Positions 54,279 through 64,000 of a stretch of 64,000 nucleotides of DNA are shown piece by piece. Each line of letters starts with the position of its first letter. Position 1 is the stretch's first letter. The notes beneath the pieces were generated by a model. The model was not told the DNA's origin and searched no databases. It saw only the letters and a program-made list of their open reading frames with translations. This stretch comes from Tuctoria greenei. Its lineage: Eukaryota; Streptophyta; Magnoliopsida; Poales; Poaceae. The translations under genes were made by a program, and so were the position numbers. The stretch is taken from positions 6,758,001-6,822,000 of the forward strand of contig JAYESD010000001.1 in the NCBI GenBank assembly GCA_036927565.1. Reading direction: 5' to 3'.

Positions 54279-55075
54279 AATAATAGTCTTACAATCACTA
54301 CAGATCATGTACCTGCACTAAAGAAAAGATTATAATACATCAAAGTTCGGACGAAAGGTTGAATTCTTTCTGTGTCTTTCTCGCGCTCTCTCTCTCTCTG
54401 GTCGAGCATGGTCGAGCACAATTCCGTAGCCTTTGAGTTAAACAGCCCCAATGGGCAAACGTTAGCGCGGCGGTGGAAGCAAAGCACCGTCCGGCCTATG
54501 GCCGAAGGCTGCGCGCGCACCCGCAACTGCGGCCCGTGCCGCAATTCTCAAGGCCCACGATACGGCCCCCACGACGCCCTCGAATTCGAACTGCCGACGC
54601 TGCACACCATCAAACCCTTGCCTCTGCCTGCTGGCTCCGCGACTCTACCCGCACGGACGCCTCTGCTAGTGCCTGGTGGCACCGGCCTGACTGCCCGGCT
54701 GACCGTCTGGCGACTCCGGAGATCGGAGCATGGTGCAGGTGATGTTCCGGCTGAGGAATCGACAGCGGACGCGACGACGTTTAGGTATGGTCGTGATAAA
54801 CGTATGGATTACACAATTGGACTTCAGATCGTGCCAATAAAATCCCATCGAAGCCTTGCTAGAAGGTTTGGGCACGCCAGCTAATTAACCTACCCTTTAA
54901 TGATGTGTAACAGTTGTCCATACTATCACTATTCACTGCTAACACCATTTTAATTGAAATGAAACTTTCTAGTGATGAATCAGCGTGATTTTTGACCCAT
55001 ATGGCTCAGTTCCCTACTTCCCTGTTGATCTATAGTTTTAGGCTTGTTTATAATGATACTGAATAAGCAACACTC
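54279..55075. other. Downstream region with a GC-rich block
   Basis: 54,360-54,410 is a CT microsatellite-like run. 54,440-54,780 is GC-rich and open for up to 170 codons on the plus strand (54372-54884), but the sequence resembles no family I know and the frame choice follows composition. It could be a captured gene fragment. No poly(A) signal for the polygalacturonase is obvious; AATAATAGTC at 54,280 is the nearest candidate. Confidence 0.4.
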
Positions 55076-55078
55076 TAA

Positions 55079-55325
55079 GACTATCCGCAGTGGCGTACTG
55101 TAAAGCATACTGGATACACTGTTTCGCAGTGTAATTTAGAGTACGTACTGTAAAAGTTGAAGGAAAATAGTGTATAGAGTATGCTTTAGAGTACGCTGGC
55201 CGCACCAGCATACTCTAAAGTATACTCTATACACTATTCTCCTTCAGCTTTTACAATACGCACTCTAAATTACACTGTGAAACAGTGTATCCAGTATGCT
55301 TTACAGTGTGCCACTGCAGATGGTC
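55079..55325. mobile_element. Harbinger/Tourist-type MITE (247 bp)
   Basis: Almost the whole element is an inverted repeat: arms of about 120 bp starting GACTATCCGCAGTGG on the left and, complemented, GACCATCTGCAGTGG on the right. The 3-bp target duplication is TAA (55076-55078 and 55326-55328). TWA targets are typical of PIF/Harbinger. Arms match for roughly nine in ten bases, so insertion looks fairly recent. No coding capacity. Confidence 0.9.
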
Positions 55326-55546
55326 TAATGGAGAAACTGGGAGCTATCGACATGAAAATAAGCGGAGATCGTTGCCAAGACACCATGACTTATATACAAT
55401 TTTGTACATCAAAAGATTGTTTCCATAGGGCGCATTTGGTTGATTCTACACTTTCAGAAACTTTACGTACATCTCCACCAAACTAAACTGATAGGTTTTG
55501 GGAAGAACCTTGTACATAACCAGCTTCTTAGCTAACAGTTCTGCTA

Positions 55547-55644
55547 CCTTCGGTTCAAAATAGTTGTCGTTTCAAACAACAAATTGCACTAAAAATGCAC
55601 TGCCCAGTGATGTCCGAATGACATTCATTTTAGACCGGAGGGAG
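55547..55644. mobile_element. Stowaway-like MITE (98 bp)
   Basis: The right end, complemented, reads CTCCCTCCGGTCTAAAATG, the Stowaway/Tc1-mariner terminus common in grasses. The left end CCTTCGGTTCAAAATAG is the diverged partner. TA target duplications are at 55545-55546 and 55645-55646. Confidence 0.8.
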
Positions 55645-55650
55645 TACCTT

Positions 55651-56095
55651 GGAGGCTTGAACTGCCGTTGAGCCAGCCTAGACTGCAGCTCAACCTTTGG
55701 CACTTTTGGTAACCTTCGACCCTCCATGAACCTACGGGCGAAGTGGACTCTCTGTTAGATCCTCTCAAAATATATTGGATGGCAGATTTTCAACGGCACA
55801 AAATCCCATTCTGACTTCTTTTGTGTGGCTCGAAATCCCATCCAAGTCCCTTGTAAACCTAGAGGTTACAGTACCTGAACGAGTCACCATGCTGCTTTGA
55901 CCTATATATCATATATTTTCGTACCACTTGCTCTTTTGCCTTCCCTCCAGCAAGGAGATGTTGAAATCGAGATAGGCTTGCAGTTTTAACTATTCATGCT
56001 TTGTTTTTATCTCCTTCTCACATTATCTCTTGGCAACCTTGTCCCTTCAGCACATCTCAGTACCTCCTGAAAAGCTTGCAGCGAACTGGCAGGGC
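55651..56095. other. Intergenic stretch without recognised features
   Basis: Mixed composition, no ORF, no repeat structure that I can see. It separates the Stowaway MITE from the CACTA subterminal repeats. Confidence 0.5.
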
Positions 56096-56410
56096 CATCG
56101 CAAATTAGTCGTCGCAAGTTGCGACTATTTGCGACGGCCAGGGCCCTCGCAAATAAAGTAAATACCGTTGCAAATAAGCAATTTGTGACGGCTTTCCTTA
56201 TTTATGATGGCTTCTAGCCGTCGCAAATTAGTCGTTGCAATTAAGCTTATTTGCGACGGTCACTGTTGCAAATAAGATAAATTGCGACGGCTCAAAGTGA
56301 CCGTCGCAAGTTATCGTCAGGGGGCTGGTGGGCCCCGCAACAGTATTTGCGACGGTCGGGCCGTCGCAATTAAAGCTCTATTTAAAAAACCGTCGCAAAT
56401 AAGGTTTTTT
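56096..56410. repeat. CACTA subterminal repeats
   Basis: About fifteen copies of TTGCGACGG or its complement CCGTCGCAA, often as inverted pairs with AATAAG or AATTAG between. They are transposase binding sites in known En/Spm elements. Confidence 0.82.
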
Positions 56411-56529
56411 ATTTTTTTAAAAACAGAAAATACTACCCGGCTCGATGGCCAGAATCACAGAATAGGCAATATAAACATCACAACACATCGTTGAAATATG
56501 GAACCAACATCAACAAACTAAACATGGGC

Positions 56530-58261
56530 TCACTCGCCCATCTGACCTCCGTAGCCACCTCCGGAGCCACCTCCAAAGCCGAAGTCGTCGTCGCGCCTCA
56601 TTCTAGGTGGCGGTAGCGACGGCGACGGCGTTTGTGCACCCGTCGCGGATCCCTGCAATTAATGAAACTTAGAGTTAGAATATAAATGCATCAACATCTC
56701 TCTCCCTCCCTTCCTCTCCCTCTATCTTCATCTAGATCCCCTCTCTTCCTCTCTCTTTTCATTTCTATCTTTCTCTCTCACTCTATCTTTCTCTCTCACT
56801 CTATCTCTCTATTGCTATCCTTTTCCCTCGATCTTCCTTCCTCTATCTCCATCTACATATCCCTCCCTCTATCTCCATCTACATCTTCCTCTCTCTCTTC
56901 ATTCCTCTCCTACTCTATCTAACTATCTTTCACTCTTTCTTCTTTCTCTCACTTTCTTCTATCTCAATCATTTTCATCTATCTAACTATCTCCCCCTTTC
57001 TTCTATCTCAATCTTTTTACGCTGGAGAAGAAGGATTACATAGAAAATTACCTGACCCGCAGAAGAAGGATCGTCTGGAAGGACCGGTGGTAGTATCGGT
57101 AGCTGGATCCCCAGACCTTGCACCCGAGCCATGGCCTGTCCTTGCAAACATTAAATGCTATCTATTAGTAAGTTATTTACGTTGAATTATGAGAACTTTA
57201 GTTTTTATTTTGTTACCTCCATTGCTTCCCGCATCTGCGCCAACGCTATTGCCTGGGTTTTGGATCGTGGCCTCCATCGCGATCCTTTGGCGTTCCGCCT
57301 CCTCCTGTCGCCTGAAGTTGTCTTCTACAGTTTGTCGGAGGGACTGCATCTCAATGTCCCTCTGCGAGGCGTGACGACCAGTCGTGCCCATCGAAGAAGC
57401 CTGCGTGGAGCTGCCTCTCGCAGGTCTCCCCGCCCTCAAGTCGACAACTCCGTCGAATATGGCAAGCCTATAAAAAAGAGAGTCAGTAATATGAAATTGA
57501 AATATCTTGAATACCTTGAATTGAAAATGATAAAATAACTTGTAAACTCACCTTCCGTGTGCTTTTCCACCACCGCTTGCATACACTGCTTGATGATTGA
57601 TTGGTTGACATTCCCAATCGAAATCTTCGCCGTGTATCTTCCTATCCTCCTCCCCGTACTTAGCCTGCAAAACAAGAAAACCGTGTAAGTTCAACAATTT
57701 ATATAGTTATATTTAATATGAATGATTTCTAAACTTACCAATCACTCGTCTCACGCTTCTGTCAATACGTGTTAGTACGAACAATATATTATGAATATAT
57801 AAACATAAGTTACATACACTTACCATGCATTTAGCTAAACGCAAGTGGTTATCTTGCCCGTGCCTGCTCTTCCCCTCTACCCCTCTGCACCATCGAGCCT
57901 TCTTGGACTTAGCTTTAAACTCATCGCTAGCCCAGTAGCGACAAAGGGCCCAAAATGCATCAGTCCGACCCTACAACCAGCTCACGTGGCCCTGCACATA
58001 GTTGGAAGTCGTTAAAAATACCATCGAGGAAATTATAAAAAATACTTACTACACTCCACGTACCTGCGCGTACTCCTCCTCCGTCAGGTGCATCTCGCTC
58101 TCTTGCCGGAAGTGTAGCACGTGCTGCTGGTTCGCCTTCAAGTGCTCATTAATAATTTGAACACGGGCTGTCAGTACCCTCTGTACCGGATACTCCTTGG
58201 GATTGCAAATATCACAAGGAAACTCCATCTACCAGATTTGAAGACCTCCGAAGGCCCCAAA
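56530..58261 (-). pseudogene. CACTA TNPA-like gene (Transposase_24-like), 5' truncated
   Basis: Minus-strand exons inferred from GT-AG borders and reading continuity: 58261-58064, 57991-57825, 57758-57739, 57664-57552, 57467-57217, 57140-57052 and 56652-56530. They encode HLKANQQHVLHF, ESEMHLTEEEYAQ, then GRTDAFWALCRYWASDEFKAK, YGEEDRKIHGEDFDW, a Gln/Arg-rich helix (QSLRQTVEDNFRRQEEAERQR), and a Gly-rich end FGFGGGSGGGYGGQMGE before the TGA at 56530-56532. This is the arrangement of plant En/Spm TNPA-like proteins (PF03004 type), which bind the subterminal repeats. A TAG in the second exon (before GRTDAF) and the lost 5' part show it is not functional. Exon joins are inferred by eye. Confidence 0.7.
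56690..57010. repeat. CT-rich low-complexity tract
   Basis: Irregular CTCTCT/CTATCT/CTTCCT repeats filling the last intron of the TNPA-like gene. Open frames in it reflect composition only. Confidence 0.85.
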
Positions 58262-59049
58262 TGTCAGGCGTAACCAGACCTGCTTCCCCGACATGATTAG
58301 TCCCAGGGCTGCCACATGTATCATAAGACCGGAGCTATCACCCACACATGGGAAGCTCCGGTCAGAATACCAGTATGGCACCCCCAAACCTAACCCCAGA
58401 CAGAGGGAAGCTCCGGTACTGACACGTGTCCAGTAGCGCCGGACCTACTCGTCCACGACGGTAAGCTCCGGTGCTGCCACGTGGCGACCGCCGAACCTTC
58501 AACTTCAACAATCAGGCTAGTGGACCCCCCAACGACTCCGGACCTTCAAGGAGCAATCAAAGACTTCAAGACATGATTAAGTGTCATTAATACCATATTA
58601 ATGACACACGATCGGATGGACCTTAATACTGGTAACTGCACTGTAAAGGCACGTTACCAGGCTATTAAGGGTAATTAACCTCATTTATTGTGTATCAAGC
58701 ATGTATAACCGCCGGGGCCACATGTCAGGACAGGCTAACGGTGTAACATCCAGTCCTTGTACTATAAAAGGACTAGTCGACGATACACAAAGGACGGTTC
58801 CAGACCACTACTCAACTCCCTGAGTTAGATGAGCTTCTTCTTCTAGAGCTTCTTCTAGACTCACATGCTTAATACATCACCAACACACCCCGTGGAGTAG
58901 GGTATTATGCTCAGGTGGCCCGAACCACGTAAATCTCTATGTACACGTGTCTTTCACCTTCTTGAATCTCTGCGCACCCTTCACCGAACTACAACTCTTC
59001 GATCTACGAAAGGTAGCGTCAGGAGATCTGCCGGATCCAAACGCCGACA
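58262..59049 (+). repeat. 5' LTR of Tat-C (788 bp)
   Basis: Start TGTCAGGCGTAACC placed by comparison with TGTCGGGTAC of Tat-B; end GCCGACA. U3 contains three GGGAAGCTCCGG/GTAAGCTCCGG units with CACGTG boxes between, then TATA at 58763. The exact first base is the less certain end. Confidence 0.75.
58763..58770 (+). promoter_or_regulatory. TATA box of Tat-C LTR
   Basis: TATAAAAG, followed at once by GACTAGTCG, a half-like version of the palindrome found in the SIRE and Tekay LTRs, here on the other side of the TATA box. Confidence 0.65.
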
Positions 59050-59051
59050 GT

Positions 59052-59069
59052 TGGCGCGCCAGGTAGGGG
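59052..59069 (+). other. Primer binding site of Tat-C
   Basis: TGGCGCGCCAGGTAGGGG two bases after the LTR. Conserved with Tat-B (one difference). The tRNA is not assigned. Confidence 0.75.
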
Positions 59070-59086
59070 CACCCGAGATTTCAAGT

Positions 59087-61584
59087 ATGGTGAACTCAGC
59101 TGCTGGATCATCCAACGGCAACCCTGTTGTTCAACCCGCTGGGGGAAATCCCCCCAACATGCAGCAACTAGAAGGTGCCGTGGCTTCAGAAGGAGTCATG
59201 CCTCCACCGCCAGCGCCTGCACCAGCACGTCAAGATGGGCAGCGCGACGGTGCATCAGCTTCGGTCACTGCATCGACGAATAATAACAACCCTGAACACG
59301 CGCTTCATGCAGCGCGTGCTCTCCTCCAACGTCCACGACCTCCAGGTGCATCCCAGGGTGCAATGGAGCAGTGGAGGGATGATGTGGAACATCTGGTTGC
59401 AGCAGCAGCCGACCGCATCAGCAACCAAGGTCCTCCTCCTTCGGGGCGGGCCCCATCGAAGCGCTGGACCGTGTCTGGCAAACTTGGTCCGCATGCTTCC
59501 CAAAATAGGAGGCGTGCTGCATCACAGCAAGTTACGTCGCTACCTTCTAGGGCGTAACGTACTCATACGGTAACCACACTTTCAACTCATGACCTCCGGG
59601 CGGAGCTTGATCGCCGTTACCGTCAACAGGATGACCGTGTCCATATCGAGCGTGCTCGCGAAAGGCGAGAGGCTCGAGACAGTCCAGCTCTCGAGGGAGT
59701 AGGAGGAGGCTATTCTGCACTGGCCATGCACCTATGCATGGTCAGATGGCCACAAAAGTTCCGGCCTCACCTGCCGGAGAAATTTGACGGGACAGTTAAT
59801 CCCACTGAGTTTCTCCAAATTTACACCACCGCAATCCTTGCGGCCGGAGGTAACGAGGCCGTAATGGCTAACTGCTTCCCAATGGACTTGATTGGGACCG
59901 CCAGGTCCTGGTTCATTAACCTTCCTCACAACTCTATCAATAGTTGGGAGGAATTGTGCCAACAGTTCACCGCCAATTTCGGGAGTTCATACACCCAGCC
60001 AGGCACCGAATTGGACCTTTTTGCAGTCGTGTAGAAGGGGGGAGAATCCCTGCGCTCATTCATCCAGAGGTTCTTCTAGGTACGAAACATTCCTTCTATC
60101 TCTAGTGTCTCTGTTATCATGGCATTTAGACAGGGCGTACGAGATAATAAGATGCTAGAGAAGCTGGCGGTCAAGGAGATCACCAGTGTCACGAAGCTCT
60201 TCAGCTTGGCAGACAAGTGTGCCAAAGCTGCGAAAGGCCGTGAAATGCACTCCAAACCACCTCCAGAGGATGGAAAAAAATCCTCCAAAGGTGAAGCCAC
60301 TACCTCCGTGAGTGGCAAAAAGAAGAAAAAGTCCAACGGCAAGAAGAAGCCGTCGGCCGGCACATCTAATGCTGCAGCTGCGGCAGCTCCAGGTGGCCGG
60401 GGGCCACGCCCCGAGAAACGACCTCGGCCGTCCCCTGAATACGGTGGCAACTCGAAAATGTGGTGTCCTATCCACAAGTCGAATGGCCACAACTTGGAGG
60501 ACTGTCGGGAGGTCCAAAACCTTGTCGAGCACTACAACAAGCGTCGGGAAGAAGTTCCTTTCGTCAGAGGGAAGGAAAACAGAAGGTCGATGAAGCTAGG
60601 GGTGGGCGCGGTTAACCGCATAACCGTTAACCGAAATTAACCGCATCGAATTAACCGAAATTTTCGGTTAATTCGGTTTTCGGTTATCGGTTCGGTTATG
60701 ATTTTTTCGCTATTTGGTTTTCGGTTAATAATTCGGTTTTTAATCCGATTAACCGAATTAACCGAATTAACCGAATTTTATGTGATTTGTTCATGTCTAC
60801 TTTTGTTTCTCTTGGTATATAATTTATCAAACATGGATGTATGCTTGTATATTAACTTATATATTGGTATTTTTATGTTTGAGTTGATTTCATGTTGTTT
60901 TATTATTCAAAATTTCAAATTTTCTTTATTTATCTTTATGTTTAAATTGTGTTTTAATCTATATGCGGTTAATTCGGTTAACCGATTAACCGAACCGAAT
61001 TAACCGCAACCGAATTGTGCGGTTAATGTTTTTATTCAGTCATATTCGATTATCGATTTCTATTAACCGAATTAACCATTAACCGAATTAACCGAACCGA
61101 ATTAACCGAATTAACCGAATGCCCACCCCTAGATGAAGCTCCGGCTGAAGAGGAGTTAGGCTCCCAGGACCCTAAAAAGGTCTTGAAGGCTTTTTACACC
61201 TCTGTCGACGATGACTCCGACGTCTCTGACAATGAGCGTCGGAATACCATGAACACCATCTTTGGTGGTTCGTGGGACATCACCTCCTGCCGTGTCCTCA
61301 AGACCATGCAGCGGGACATGGCCTCAGTAGCTCCTACAGCTGGGGCAGAGCCTCATCGAAAGTGGATGGATACCACCATCACTTTTGATGCCTCGGACTG
61401 CCCTCAGAACATGATCGGAGCTAGTCAGCTACCTTTGATGGTATCACCTACCATCAATAACATTCAACTCCACCATGTAATGGTGGACGGAGGTTCAGGG
61501 CTGAATCTCATAAGCTACGAAGCTTTCTCAAGCTTCAGCTCCGACCTTCAGACCTTCGCCCCTCCCGACCTTTCTCCGGAGTAG
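59087..61584 (+). pseudogene. Tat-C gag and protease with stops and a MITE insertion
   Basis: ATG at 59087 (MVNSAAGSSNGNPV). One frame continues through TAA at 59555, TAG at 60032 and TAG at 60077. The two TAGs fit CAG-to-TAG changes. Segments: Pro/Ala-rich N-terminus; Arg-rich ELDRRYRQQDDR; capsid (HLPEKFDGTVNPTEFLQIY, TARSWFINLP) at 59,770-60,030; Lys-rich linker; knuckle-like WCPIHKSNGHNLEDC near 60,470. A one-base shift lies just before the hAT MITE (60597-61131). After the MITE come DEAPAEEELGSQDPKKV and protease HVMVDGGSGLNLIS near 61,485, ending at TAG 61582-61584. Confidence 0.83.
60597..61131. mobile_element. Non-autonomous hAT element (535 bp) in Tat-C gag
   Basis: Termini TAGGGGTGGGC and GCCCACCCCTA form an 11-bp inverted repeat. 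The 8-bp target duplication GATGAAGC is perfect (60589-60596 and 61132-61139). An 8-bp target and this terminus are hallmarks of hAT. Both ends are filled with iterations of GGTTAA/TTAACCGAATTAACCGAA; the centre (60,790-60,960) is AT-rich. No transposase. Confidence 0.95.
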
Positions 61585-64000
61585 GTCCGGGGGCCATAAC
61601 CCCACTGGGTGCAATTACTCTCCCCGTGACCTTCGGGACTCGGGAGAATTATCGCACTGAGAAGTTGATCTTAGACGTCGCTCAGATCAACTTACCTTTC
61701 AACGCCATTCTGGGCAGGCCCGCCTTGTACAAGTTCATGACTACTGCTCATTATGGCTACCTGGTGTTGAAGATGCCAACACCAGCTGGTGTTCTCCGAA
61801 TCCGCATAGACCGTACTACTGGAGTGACTGCTCTAGAAGAACTTCATGCGCTTGCTACAGCGCACGAGGAAGAATCCAGGCAGGAACAAGCTCCGAAACC
61901 CCCGAGCATTCGTCAACGAGGCTCAACCTCCGCACCTCGCGTGCAACCAAGCGGTGACACCGACATCCCCATCAAGGTCGTCCAAATCGGTTCCGATGCC
62001 GCTCAGACCACCCACATATCTGGAGGTCTGAATGACAAATAGGAACTCACGCTCTTCACTTTCCTCCGGGCTAATGTCGACGTGTTTGCCTGGCAACCGT
62101 CACAAATGCCTGGGATCCCTAGGGAAGTGATTGAGCATAATCTGAAGATCTATCCTGATGCTCGGCCCGTACATCAGAAGCCTCAAAAGCAATTCGTAGA
62201 GCGACAGAACTTCATACGACAAGAAGTGAAGAAGTTGCTCGAAGCTGGATTCATCCGAGAAGTCTTACACCAAAAATGGTTGGCGAACCTAGTTGTTGTA
62301 CCCAAGGCCGGCGGGAAGCTTCAGATGTGTATCGACTACACAACACTGAATAAGGCATGCCCAAAAGATCCATTCCCACTACCTAGAATAGATCAGATAG
62401 TGGATTCCACCTCCGGGTGTGAATTACTGTGTTTCCTAGACGCATATTCTGGGTACCATCAAATCAGAATGTCTAGGGAAGATGAAGAACATACTTCTTT
62501 TATCACAGTAGATGGATTGTACTGTTATACTGCCATGCCATTTGGTCTCAAGAATGCAGCTTCAACATTTGTACGAGCTATGTACAAAACCTTTGGAGAG
62601 CTCATCGAAGACGTAATGGAAGTGTATGTTGATGTCATCATCAAGATCAAGGACAAGGAGTCACTCCTTGACACCTTGCAAGCTGTCTTCGACAAGCTGC
62701 GGGTCACCCGCACGAAGCTGAACCCAGACAAGTGCATTTTCAGAGTTAGCTCCGGAAAGCTTCTTGGTTTCCTGGTAAACCACCGGGGCATAGAGGCAAA
62801 TCCGACGAAGATTAAAGCCATTGAGGAGATGCGGCCACCAGCCCACATCAAGGACGTCCAGAAACTGACTGGATATCTAGCCGCCCTCAGCCGGTTCATC
62901 TCAAGACTGGCGGAATGGGCGCTACCCTTCTTCAAGCTATTGAGGAAGTCTGGACCATTTTAATAGTCTGAAGAAGCAGAAAAGGCATTCCAAGAGCTAA
63001 AGCAGCTCCTCACCACTCTACCAACCTTGGTAGCTCCGAACCCTCGTGAGTCCTTACTGCTTTACATTTCAGCAACCGACGAGGTTGTCAGCATGGTCCT
63101 GGTTGCGGAGAGACCAGAACCATCCCAAGTTCAGGAATCCAGACCCCTCCAGGAGGGTTCGGAGGTTCCTGAAGGTGAGTCTGGGTCCCAGCCCCCAGAC
63201 TTGGATCTACAGGGAGTTATTCTAGAAGATCTGGACCCCTTCGGGAGGGTCCGGGTTGCTCCAATAGAAGCTCCGGGTTCCTCTAGCAAGGACCCAGAGG
63301 TCCCCGAAGCAGGTCCGGACAGTCCAACGCCTAGTGTACTTCATCAGCGAAGTACTACATGATGCCAACACTCGATACCTAGAGGTGCAAAAGCTGCTCG
63401 ACGCAGTTCTCATTGCCTCCAGGAAGCTTCGCCATTACTTCCAAGCTCACAAGATCTCAGTGGTTACCTCTTACCCACTACGTGCGATCTTGCATAATCC
63501 CAACTCTACTGTGAACATTGCAAAGTGGGCAGCGGAATTGGCTGAATTCGATCTTGAATTCGTCCCAAGACAAGCGATCAAGAGTCAAGCATTGGCAGAC
63601 TTTGTGGCGGAATGGACCCCCTCTCCATCAAACCCTGGGGGCCCTAGTGAGCAGAAGCCAGAACTCAAGGCTCCGGTCTTCACCGAACCTCACTGTACCC
63701 TCTACTTTGACGGCTCCATGCAAAAGCAGGGGGCCGGAGCTGGAGTCCTTCTCCTCGCTCCGACCGGGGAGAAGGTAAAATACATGGTCCTCCTTGACTT
63801 CAAGGCGACCAACAACATGGCGGAGTATGAAGCACTCATCTATGGACTAAAGGTGGCACTATCATATGGTGTCAAGCAGCTGTTGGTCAAGGGAGATCCG
63901 CATCTCATCATTAAACAGGTGAAGGGTGAATGCTCCTATAACAATCCCCAACTAGCTGTTTATCTCCTTGAAGTCCAAAGGCTTCAGAAGGACTTTGAAG
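61585..64000 (+). pseudogene. Tat-C pol: RT and RNase H, broken, runs off the window
   Basis: The pre-RT block MTFGTRENYRTEKL starts at 61,626 after a frame change. RT proper is at 62,082-62,963: EAGFIREVLHQKWLANLVVV, IDYTTLNKACPKDP, LDAYSGYHQIRM, MPFGLKNAAS, then YVDVIIK at about 62,627 in place of YVDD, so the second catalytic Asp is gone. A TAA at 62,961 follows. RNase H (PLLLYISATDEVV) begins near 63,050. A Pro/Glu/Asp-rich linker at 63,110-63,330 has two GGACCCCT...AGGGTCC inverted repeats. A frame change follows, then YFQAHKISVVTSYPLRAIL and archaeal-type RNase H (LYFDGSMQKQG, NNMAEYEALIYGL, VKGD) to the end. The last Asp region is beyond the window. Confidence 0.85.

Larger units (their letters stand above)
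56096..58261 (-). mobile_element. CACTA (En/Spm) element, partial
   Basis: Subterminal repeats at the left and a minus-strand gene with TNPA-like exons. The terminal CACTA sequence is not visible at the left end, and the right end is cut by Tat-C at 58262. Grass CACTA elements typically have TTTGCGACGG-type subterminal repeats, as here. Confidence 0.75.
58262..64000 (+). mobile_element. Tat-C: plus-strand Ty3/gypsy Tat element, 3' end outside the window
   Basis: 5' LTR, PBS, gag, protease, RT, RNase H and the start of the archaeal-type RNase H, then the window ends. Same family as Tat-A and Tat-B but opposite orientation. It is inserted in the CACTA element; left flank CCAAA (58257-58261). 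Gag carries a hAT MITE. Confidence 0.87.

Noticed and set aside
54372..54884. 170-codon open frame after the polygalacturonase gene
   Set aside because: GC-rich, no recognisable domain, other frames also open. Kept only as a region note.

Overview
This is nuclear plant DNA, almost certainly from a grass. The evidence is a stack of nested LTR retrotransposons of grass-typical lineages (Ty3/gypsy Tekay chromoviruses and Tat, Ty1/copia SIRE-type), Harbinger/Tourist-like, Stowaway-like and hAT MITEs, a CACTA remnant, and one intron-containing plant gene, a GH28 polygalacturonase. I see no rRNA, tRNA or CRISPR array. A 100-N assembly gap lies at 35333-35432. The species cannot be told from sequence alone.

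Layout. 1-50937 is one nest of retrotransposons. A minus-strand Tat element (Tat-B; 5' LTR ending at 50937, then gag, protease, RT and RNase H) is the outer layer on the right. It is split in its RNase H region by a complete plus-strand Tekay element (35932-46593, 5-bp target duplication GCGAC). Tat-B resumes at 35931-35433, meets the gap, and reappears as its integrase end and 3' UTR at 23382-22049. Between these lies a plus-strand SIRE element (SIRE-2, 23383-28028), itself cut by a minus-strand copia element (copia-3, 28029-gap). At about 22048 Tat-B is fused by a deletion-type junction to a second minus-strand Tat (Tat-A, 22048-16266), which keeps its pol end, 3' UTR and an antisense coiled-coil ORF. 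Tat-A is cut at 16266 by a minus-strand SIRE (SIRE-1, 16265-4339). SIRE-1's 5' LTR carries a solo Tekay LTR (13225-15207, target duplication CACAA), and its 3' part is cut by the Tekay element that fills 1-4338.

50938-58261 is the only low-copy stretch. It holds a MITE-like segment, an apparently intact nine-exon polygalacturonase gene (52130-54278, 413 codons), two clear MITEs, and a degraded CACTA element with an exon-rich TNPA-like gene on the minus strand. At 58262 a third Tat (Tat-C, plus strand) starts and runs off the window; its gag is interrupted by a 535-bp hAT MITE with a perfect 8-bp target duplication.

Nearly all retroelement ORFs are broken by stops, frameshifts or lost catalytic residues, many stops being explicable as C-to-T changes. 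The most striking signal is in promoters. LTRs of two unrelated superfamilies (copia SIRE and gypsy Tekay) carry arrays of the 12-bp palindrome CGGACTAGTCCG and its CGGACAAGTCCG/CGGACTTGTCCG variants. These are arranged largely as pairs about 21 bp apart and always lie just upstream of the LTR TATA box. The Tat and copia-3 elements carry other CGGA/TCCG-containing palindrome arrays. This looks like a shared or convergent cis-regulatory design of retrotransposons in this genome.
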